Of a stretch of DNA of 64,000 bases, positions 55,951-64,000 are shown one piece after another (the stretch's first letter is position 1; the number at the start of each line of letters is the position of its first letter). The stretch is taken from contig NC_092564.1 of the NCBI RefSeq assembly GCF_037975245.1, positions 16,448,984 through 16,512,983 on the forward strand. Direction: 5' to 3'. The position numbers and the translations under genes are program-made. This DNA comes from Apostichopus japonicus (Eukaryota; Echinodermata; Holothuroidea; Aspidochirotida; Stichopodidae). The notes below the pieces were generated by a model. That model made no database searches and was not told where the DNA came from. It saw only the letters and a program-made list of their open reading frames with translations.

Positions 55951-57227
55951 GGTATTTAGCCGATGCTTACAAAATGTTCTTACGTTTTGGTAAAAACAAA
56001 TCCTATAGCATGTTTGCAAATGTACAATCTTACGTTAGGCCGTTAACTAGTTACATAGGGCACAGAGCCCAACCGTGGTCTATATATCGATCACCATGGT
56101 AATTCTCAGTGATTAGACAGAAATGTTGGGGAGAGACGGCTTTACAGAGTTTATAGTTGCATACGTAGTCATTGAACTGAGCAAAGCTGATATTATCAAG
56201 TTGGTAAACAAAAGTAAATTCATACACACACAAATATCTTCGAGGTCTATGCAGTGGTGTGCGCAAAAAGAGGGGGAGGGGGTATGGCAAAATTGTTTAC
56301 TCGATCGGGGGATTTTTTAAATCAACCGGAGAAGTATTAGACCACTACTACAAGTGAACACCCTGCCCCTTTTTTCATTATTCTCACACAAAGTAGTTAT
56401 CAGAATCAGCTTGCGTTTAGTGTTATAACTATATAAACCTAATGCATATTCTAAATATGCCTCAGTATGCTCTTTTTGATGTACACTGTTCTTTATGAGG
56501 AAGGCCCCCAGCTCCTCCCCCCCCCCCCCACAACTGTATATGGGTCACGCGGCTTCAACGAACCCAGGGCAGCATGGCCTCCTTTAATAAAAGTCCTAAA
56601 TTCGCCTCTATATAGCCGTTCGATAAATGTTCTGGTCTGACAAAGAAATGAAAATACATGATCCTTAAGAAACACATGTGATTCCTGCAGAAATAAAACA
56701 TCTTGGATTTACAGGACCCTGATAATAGAACATAGACACAGAAAATGGAAAGTTTTCAAGATCCTGTACAAATATAGAATGACTACATGTGATCACGTGG
56801 GCTTACGACAAGATGGCTTCTGAGAAGATAAGTAGATATAGCTGAAATATTACCTTTTAAGATTCTCCAATTGACGCAGCCGATAGTTGTCCATCTATGA
56901 AACTGAGATATGGTCCATTTCATACGTGTCATATGCAAAGTTTCATAATATTACTTCCCGGCGAAGAAGGATACAGTGCAAATTACTCAGGGCTAGATAG
57001 ATTAGTTTGCACAGTAAAAAGAGTCACCAGATGTACCACACATAGGTAAACGGAAATCAATTCGCTTACAACATAGTATTAGTACGTTGGCTGAGGAAGG
57101 CCTACTTGTTTCAGCGTATACGCTATTTACCATACCCACTATGTGGGAGACAATTCTTTCCGTGACTCGGAGTTGAGTAATTTGCATTTAAATGTAATCG
57201 GTATGTGAAATCCCATTGTATTGTATG
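55951..57227. other. intergenic sequence
   Basis: CAGTGGTGTGCGCAAAAAGA near 56253 may be another solo transposon left end. No gene supported. Confidence 0.4.
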
Positions 57228-57300
57228 ATGTTATAAAGGATGGTCTAGTGGTCGAACGTATTGTAGACGTTCACAGACGTTCCATTGCGTATCGTACCCT

Positions 57301-57425
57301 ATCGTTTCTCGGCCTTTAGCTAAGATCATGTGTATTATCTGTTCCCTTTCGAGGGGAATGGTGATGCACACCCGACGATGATCACACAGTCCCGATGCAA
57401 GGGGACTGGGGTTGAGAGCGGATCA
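57301..57425 (+). ncRNA. U2 snRNA-derived sequence (SINE or pseudogene-like)
   Basis: 57301-57345 matches the 5' end of U2 snRNA: ATCGTTTCTCGGCCTTT, AGCTAAGATCATGTGTATTA, TCTGTTCC. The branch-site pairing stretch GUAGUA is changed to GUAUUA, and stem I has lost bases, so it is unlikely to be a working U2. What follows is not U2: two hairpins can form (TTCCC/GGGGAA at 57342-57357; CAGTCCC/GGGGACTG near 57388-57411). There is no clear Sm site. It could be a snRNA-derived SINE, a chimaeric pseudogene or a variant RNA. Confidence 0.6.
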
Positions 57426-57429
57426 GTCG

Positions 57430-58330
57430 TTCGGTAGTTTGGTTTTCGTGGGTGACTTTTCTTAAAAAAGTACCTTATGACTAAGGTTTATCATTTTATT
57501 TTTGGCCAATTTACCTCAAAGATTTGTCATTTGATCCATAACATCATTTAACACCCACTTTGTCTAAAGTTATGTATAACTTGTCTCAATTTTGTACAAA
57601 TCATTTATCCCAAAACCTACTATAGAATCGGACATAAAACATCGAGATTTGACAGATTGTGAGAGCAAAGACAGTTATAACATAAGGTTATGACACCTAT
57701 TAGGCCTTTGATATTGTGATACTGTAACAGACTATATACAAGAAAGATACAAAAATTTATCTGTGAAGCAAATGATCAATCTGCACTATTTTATAAACTA
57801 CATTCATATCATGAAGATATATACTAACCCACCAGTTCACTAATAACAACAACAAAATTATTTAATTCTGAGGAATTACTAGCTCTCCTCCCTACCCCCC
57901 CCCCCCCCCTCCTCCACTCCTTCAACACATTTTCCTGTTTTCTGGCATTTCAATCCACACATTTCAACCCTTCACCCAAGATACGAGTAGAAGATTACAC
58001 AATAATATTTGAGGTTGGCCTTAGGCCTATATATAAATTTATTCACATGCAACATATCCACTTGACACTCAACTTACCGTCGCCTAGACACATTGTCATA
58101 AGAAGTGACATATAACGAAGTGGCGGGAAGAAATACTAAAAAACAATAATAATAATAATAATATTGCAGTAGTATGGCAACAACAGTCAAGTACTCATTT
58201 TCAATCAAGCAACCCAACCCAGCCTCCAAGTCTCCCCTTACTCTATAACATTGCATTATCATCAATTAATGCAACATCAATATGCAGGGAAATTCTTCAA
58301 ACACCTTATAAAAAAACAAAAAAATGGAAC
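57430..58330. other. intergenic sequence
   Basis: AT-rich, with a C-run at 57895 and a short (AAT)n at 58146. Nothing else recognised. Confidence 0.5.
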
Positions 58331-58332
58331 TT

Positions 58333-58367
58333 CAAATATAATAAGTTATTATTATAATACATGTATT

Positions 58368-58437
<70 letters not shown>

Positions 58438-58458
58438 AATAATAACTTATTATATTTG
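58333..58458. repeat. TA microsatellite inside a 22-bp perfect inverted repeat
   Basis: The left arm (58333-58354, CAAATATAATAAGTTATTAT) is repeated in reverse complement at 58437-58458. About 58 bp of TA run between them, so the whole 126 bp can fold into one hairpin. Confidence 0.9.
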
Positions 58459-58459
58459 A

Positions 58460-60300
58460 TATTTGATTATCTAATTAAGAAAGAAAGAAAGACATTTCTC
58501 GCTACTATGCGAGAGGGTCATTGAGATAAAACCCCATTCCTGTGAGTTCACCTCAAATGACATGCTGAGGCGGTTCATAGTTAACATCTTATCTCGCAGA
58601 TATCGTAAATCGCAAGATTATGTTAATATTTGATAAGTAGTGTTGACTTTATTCTGTGCTGTCAACATAAACAACCATGTGACATATGACCGTGTTCTTT
58701 GTTCATGTTGAAAGTTGAAAGTTGAATATATAAATTTATTTACTTAGTCATACATATACTATGAATGAGACATGAACGATATTTGTAAGCCTTAGTAACA
58801 CCGACTATATTCAGAAGCAGACTAAACAGGGGCGACGAAGCCAAAGGAACGTATACTCAAGTCCAACCAAATGAACTACAAGCTAGCTCGACGTACGAAA
58901 CTAGGGACTTAAGTAAACACATTTGCTTCACTAATTGAACCTAATGCAGAATATTTGTTGATAATCATGTGTTTTCCACCGCTTCTCGAAAAATAAAATA
59001 AGTGGTTAGTCTTCCATCAAGTACGGTGATCCACAAATGTTAAGGTTTAGAGAAATCAACCATACACGTATGCAGTTGCAATGTTATCACCCCACGCCAC
59101 ACTTTCTCCATACACAGCTTATGTTCCTCCCTTCCCCCTTCTCGTCCCCCAATGATTGGTAACTGATAACCAGCCTTAGCGCCCTCTATAAAGATAAATA
59201 GCAAGTCACTACTCGTAGCCATGGTTTACCGTTTGCCTTTCCACGTTTGCAGTTTTAATGTACGTCAACACGTCAAGGAACTTAACTTCTCCGCGGGAAT
59301 AACTAGAGAGCAATCAAACAAAGAAAACAATCAAACAAGGTAACAAACAAAACAAATAGCAGACAAATGCAGATTTATTCGTTTTGAGCATTCTTGAAGA
59401 GGGACACAATTAGAGGTTACAACGTTGGAAACGTGACAAAGAATTCACATTTCAATATTCCATATAGAAACGTTTCCCAGTACATCCCGTCGAAAGGACG
59501 AACTTTCAGCCCCAGGCTGCTGTCAGTGATTCATGGATCATATGCCGCAACGGTAGAGTCAACCATGTCTGGTGCACCACCTTGACTTTTGGGAATTTGA
59601 AGAATACGATTTAATGAGAGCTATAGAAGCAAAAACCATGTCGTGAAATGGAATTACATTTAGAGGCTGAGAGCTGAGAGGTGTGTTTTTTGGGGAGGGG
59701 GAGGGGAAGGAAGGGGTTATGGTGGTATTATTTTAGAGGGGCTGCTCTAAATGGGGGAACGATTTGCTTTAGTTTTCCCGGAAACAAGTGGAATTGCTTG
59801 CTTTCCTGTAAGTAATTTGAAGGCAAAGAGATCGGAAATGTGAGCTATATATAAATATGACTTTGCGAAAACGGTAAAATTCTCTGGAAAACGGTAACAG
59901 ATTGCTGACATTCCACTTATGAAATGTACAATGTAGTTTCTAAACTGTTCTTAATTATTGAATCCAACAGAAATGAAACTCATATAACTTTTTTTTTTAA
60001 CACAAATTAAACTTGAATAATCTTTGAATACCTTTCAACATAAAAAAGTATCTGAAATGGGACAACATTTCCAGATACTGGTGAAAAGTGGCAAGCTATT
60101 CTTGTTCTCAGTTTCTTTTTCTTCAAGCATATAACTTGAATCACATATTTAATGCAAACCACTTTTAGCAGTTAAAAGTATATACAGTTGGTTTGATTGG
60201 CAGCAATGGCGTATATTTGTCAATCTCTCCCAACACCCAGAAGAAAATATATATAGTAAATTATGTTTAAGAAAAAGGTCATGCCTGCCCAACCCCCCCC
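58460..60300. other. intergenic sequence
   Basis: No ORF with recognisable features. An A/C-rich stretch at 59310-59370 is low complexity. Confidence 0.5.
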
Positions 60301-60305
60301 CCCTC

Positions 60306-60430
60306 AGTGGCGGCGAAACCGGGGGGGGCTTGGGGGGGGCTCAGCCCCCCCCCCCCCCAATGAAAAAGTTGAGGGGGCAAATGCATGATAAGCCCCCCCA
60401 ATATTTACCAAGGTTCCGAAACGTGCATCT
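60306..60430. mobile_element. left end of a CAGTGGCG-type element, partial
   Basis: CAGTGGCGGCGAAACCGG followed by G-run and C-run arms (GGGGGGGCT...AGCCCCCCC). No right partner found before the next element, so the copy looks truncated. Confidence 0.5.
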
Positions 60431-60680
60431 GCCCATTTGTCAATGCATACTTGTCGATCTGTCCGATGCACACGTATACTATATAGGTGTAATAATTTTA
60501 GTAATTGCTGGGGGACCCTCGGCCCGTCCCCTAGCTATAGACCACATTGTCACCCCAACCGCGTCTTCACGCCCCGTGAAAAGTGGAAGAAGTTAGTGTG
60601 AGTACCGGTAAGCGTAACACAACTTCGTCTTAGGTCAATGACTTGCCTCATTTCAGCCAGTTCTCCAACATCCCCTTACT

Positions 60681-61075
60681 TAGTGGCGGAGCTTCCATAT
60701 ATACAGTCAGGGGCGGATGCCCCCCCCCCCCGACGGACTCACAAATGGATTGCTGGCGCCCTTTTCAGCTTTTCACTACCTTTTTACTTATTCGCGATTA
60801 TTGACTATTTTATTGCGCTCTCATATACCTATTAACATTTGTCATATTCTGTTGGTGTAATTTACCGACAAAATGGCGACGACACCTATTTATTCTCCGT
60901 TTATCTGCAAATTAGTAAGGCCCGAAAGGGTGATTTCCTGCAATCTAGGGAGTGTCTTTACTCTTTTCTTACCGCTCCGCGCCAACCTGTGGTGGCGCTC
61001 CGCTTAGGTAGTATCGAAAGCGCCCCTACAGACTATTCTTGCCCCCCCCCACCAATACCCCTAGCTCCGCCACTG
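60681..61075. mobile_element. nonautonomous hAT-type element, 395 bp
   Basis: Ends TAGTGGCGGAGCTTCC and CTAGCTCCGCCACTG. A perfect 8-bp duplication CCCTTACT sits at 60673-60680 and 61076-61083. It contains the second hairpin module (GCGCCAACCTGTGGTGGCGC, near 60980). No ORF. Confidence 0.92.
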
Positions 61076-61224
61076 CCCTTACTACACTCAAAAACGTCTT
61101 TGCGAGTACACTTCGAGTAATAGCTGCTCTCTTAAAACACCATCGAATATACAAATTACAATGTTTTTACAGGCTTTCGTGCAATCTGAGAAATTGCAGG
61201 CTTGAGACTCATATTCTAGGGGTA

Positions 61225-61430
61225 GGTATTCGAAGCATAAAACACTCGGGAAGTGCCGTTTCCGGCCATCTGGGGGTTTGAAAAAAACCAAAATTTTCTT
61301 TTACGCTCCGCGCCAACCGATGGTGGCGCTCCGCTTAGATAGTGTCCACACATTAGCCCCCCAATAATTTTTCCGTTCCGCCGCGCCTGCCCCCCCCCCC
61401 TCCAAGCATCGGGTCCCCCTAAATAGAAGT
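61225..61430. mobile_element. fragment related to the 15530-16471 element (reverse orientation)
   Basis: GTGCCGTTTCCGGCCATCTG and GCGCCAACCGATGGTGGCGC, then TCCGCTTAGATAGTGTCC, follow the same order as the reverse complement of 15595-15690. Ends were not found. It lies 150 bp right of the 60681-61075 element. Confidence 0.6.
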
Positions 61431-63252
61431 GTAAAATATAGAAATGCCCCGATTGACATTGTGTTTTCTGCTCGCTTGTTTTCATTCTATATCTTGTCAA
61501 ATGATATTCCTTGTTTACAATAAAATTGGACGAATTTGTATTTGGACTGACAGTTTGTTTGTGCGTCGCATGACGTCACACTTTTGTAGGACTGCTTTTA
61601 CACGCGCGCTTGCCCAATAGTGGAATGAAATATAGGACTATGCCAAACTGCCTTGCCAGTGTATGACAATATAAATACTACAATAATATCAGGGGAACCA
61701 TGCTATTTTGTTCAGCCGGAGAAACGCTGCGGGGAGGGGGAAGACTATATGCCGACGATTACCGTCCGGGTCGTAGAAGTTAGCCAACACGACTGCACTT
61801 TTTAATCTAAGGGGTAATTACCTACAGATGCAATCCCACCCCTCCTCTCTCTCTTCCCTCCCTTTCCTTCCCTCCCCCCCCCCCTCCTCTCTCTAAAACC
61901 AAGTAGTGACGATGTTACACGATGCTCCTCCACCTGACCCTTGTTTATAGGAAGAAAATGATAATGTCATGAAAAAATCCCGGTTTCAACTCAACACCTG
62001 CACTGTTCAAATCACCGTATACAGGTTAACCATATCGTATACTCTCATTGTCTCAGCGTAATTGTATTATAACTCTCCGTGTCGTTACTGCCTGCATGCA
62101 CAAGCATGTATTTAAATTTAGTCTCGCGATATTTATCCTTTGTATTTTGGACTATATTGTAAATAAAACAGTCCTTTACGAACAACGATAAGATAACAAC
62201 AATAGCTTAAATCAATTTCATATACGGAGCTGTTATTTACATTATTTGCCATGTGCAAACAATTGCATATGAACAGACGGTTTACCAGTACACGAACATA
62301 TTCGTAGAAATCTTCTTTGGGTGTTTTATCTTTTGTCTTTCTGTATAGCCTATAAGGTTCGTTATTTCCTTATAAACCTGTTATCATCCTCTTACAAGGG
62401 ACAGTCAAGTATCTTTCTGAAAAAGGATTTACTGGACATATGCATCTCCATTAGTGTTTTCATTTTAAATTGAATGTGACATTACCAGGCTTTTGATGCG
62501 TGCAAAACTTCTCACACTGGAACGAACTTTGAGCCATGAGAAAACTAGGGCCGTCTCATGTCTTATATATAGCCTAACGTGATGTGTGAACTACCGAGGA
62601 ATTTTATGCACAGATCTCATAATCACATAACGAAGTCGGTAGCAACTCTCAAGAGATCGCCCACCTTTTCAATATACGTGAACCGAAAATTAAATTTGTT
62701 TTGAAAACAATTTCTCATCCACATCGATGAATTATTAAACCAAACTGATCTGGAGAAGGAAAAAGAAACCAACCGTGAGATCGAAATCTTCCATCGGAAA
62801 ATTATCAACGGACTAAACAAGACATTCGGAAAGTAAGAAAGAAAGGAAAAAGGCTGCTCTGAAGTTGTTTTTTTTCGGCAGAATATTTGGACTCAGAGAG
62901 TTCCTTCATCGAGCTTGTAGTTCATTTGGTTAGACTTGAATACATTTAAACGCCATCAGACCATTGGAATGTTAACCAGTTCAGAGATTGTTAGTACTCG
63001 TTCTTTAAGGATTGATTACTGGAGACACCATGGGTACTTGGTGTATGTTGGTGATAAAAGATTAGCATACCAATATTTTTGGGGTTTTGGAGTTTGATAT
63101 ATACAAGGGAAGTATAGAAATTCTGTATTTTCGTATTGCCGTCAAAAGAATATCTTTTCATCTACCGTTGCTTTCAAACATATCGTCAAAATACCGAACA
63201 TAAGTCTATATAGTACATACATTAGCAAGCGGCCGCACATTCTCATTACAAT
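61431..63252. other. 5' flank of the 63253 gene
   Basis: No gene seen. A TATA-like CTATATAG lies near 63208, about 45 bp before the ATG, and another TTATATATAG near 62562. Either could be a promoter, but position argues only weakly. Confidence 0.4.
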
Positions 63253-63744
63253 ATGTCGACGCCCAAAGACAAAAAGGACTCAAGAAAACTCGGAGTTAAA
63301 CTTCGTAATTCATTCACTAGAAGTCCAAAGCCTCGTCAACCGGTGAATTCCACGGTTACCGGTACATCGGCGGTGCAAGTGAAGGAGACCCGCAAGGGTC
63401 ACATTTCTGTCTACGTTGATACCGATGAACTCGACAAGAATGCGAATTTCGTACCGTCCACCTCACAGTCACCGTCACACCGTCGGAAGAAAGGATCGTC
63501 CCCAAAGAGGCCCAGAAGACGTAGTCCACAGAGTCCAGATAGTGCTTTCTTTAGTAGCGATGACGTAGATATCCCTCCAAATATGGTCAAAAATCAGAAA
63601 GAGATATCCAAGACGTATAATTACAGTTATTCAAGATCCGGCAAAGTCAGGGAAAACGCAAAACGAAGGACCAGCATTCAGGAATTAAACGATAGATTCG
63701 AAGCCGATTTAACCGTTAAACCGAATTCGGCGATGGACTTTTAA
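63253..63744 (+). CDS. 163-residue basic, Ser/Pro-rich protein, function unknown
   Basis: Single intact ORF from ATG (context TTACAATATGTCG) to TAA at 63742, with codon use and composition unlike the surrounding AT-rich DNA. It is strongly basic. A Lys-rich start (TPKDKKDSRKLGVKLRNSF) is followed by a bipartite nuclear-localisation-like stretch at residues 77-90 (HRRKKGSSPKRPRRR region), then Ser-Pro repeats. An acidic patch FFSSDDVDIPP comes near 99-109 and a possible basophilic kinase site KRRTSIQEL near 137. No folded domain, signal peptide or membrane segment is visible, so it is probably disordered and nuclear. I do not recognise a family. No introns are evident within it; an upstream noncoding exon is possible. 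Confidence 0.75.
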   Translation: MSTPKDKKDSRKLGVKLRNSFTRSPKPRQPVNSTVTGTSAVQVKETRKGHISVYVDTDELDKNANFVPSTSQSPSHRRKKGSSPKRPRRRSPQSPDSAFFSSDDVDIPPNMVKNQKEISKTYNYSYSRSGKVRENAKRRTSIQELNDRFEADLTVKPNSAMDF

Positions 63745-63799
63745 GAAGAGAAAACCCCTAAAAGACCGAAGTTTATACCCAAGAAGACAAGAAAACAAG

Positions 63800-63835
63800 T
63801 TTTTACCTATATATATATATATATATATAGGAGCT
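63800..63835. repeat. TA microsatellite
   Basis: Short TA run about 65 bp after the stop of the 163-residue ORF, probably in its 3' UTR. Confidence 0.9.
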
Positions 63836-64000
63836 ACTATGTTTTGTACAACACTCTAGGAGTACATGATCAATGTTTGTTATGGTCTTGGTTTAAGTCT
63901 ATAGTTTAACAGTAAAGGAAAGATCGTATCAGGTTAACTGAACTAAATGTTGAAAAGAAAGCTGGATATATTGTGTGGTATAAAGATATGTGAAATTTTC

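Overview
This is a eukaryotic, intron-rich, repeat-dense window. The background is AT-rich, with spliced genes using GT..AG introns and very many microsatellites and transposable-element fragments. The content (a Penelope-like retroelement, tRNA-derived SINEs, many short hAT-type nonautonomous DNA transposons, long introns) fits a marine invertebrate. An echinoderm such as a sea cucumber is my best guess, but the sequence does not prove it. There are no bacterial features.

Three genes are well supported. (1) Minus strand, 33739 down to 27941: nascent polypeptide-associated complex alpha (NACA). Six coding exons join in frame to exactly 215 codons plus stop, and the last exon encodes only four residues. 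(2) Plus strand, 38848 to 46958: an alpha/beta hydrolase of the DUF1057-like type. Seven exons join in frame to 367 residues, with an HGSP oxyanion motif, a GHSMG nucleophile elbow and a catalytic His. The two genes are head-to-head. (3) Plus strand, 63253 to 63744: an intact single-exon 163-residue basic protein that I do not recognise. A fourth gene is hinted at by a signal-peptide exon on the minus strand at 15045-15132.

The rest is mostly repeats. From 1 to 4780 there is an old tandem array with a unit of about 713 bp. From 4941 to 6510 there is a DNA transposon with inverted ends built from tens of copies of a 20-bp palindrome around CTTAAG, with a coding-like 103-codon ORF in its centre. 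Further on come ATC and GAT microsatellites attached to two inverted copies of the same element, a tRNA-SINE with target duplication (11718-12118), a 42-bp minisatellite, 520 bp of ATCC repeats, and a 5'-truncated Penelope-like element (22402-24124) with reverse transcriptase and GIY-YIG domains.

Scattered through the window, and dense at 48.5-55.9 kb and 60.3-61.4 kb, are short elements bounded by inverted ends such as CAGTGGCG and 8-bp target duplications (hAT-type). Most share one of two internal hairpin modules although their ends differ. A U2 snRNA-derived RNA-like sequence lies at 57301. The protein-coding genes do not form a pathway; NACA is a general ribosome-associated factor and the hydrolase is of unknown substrate.
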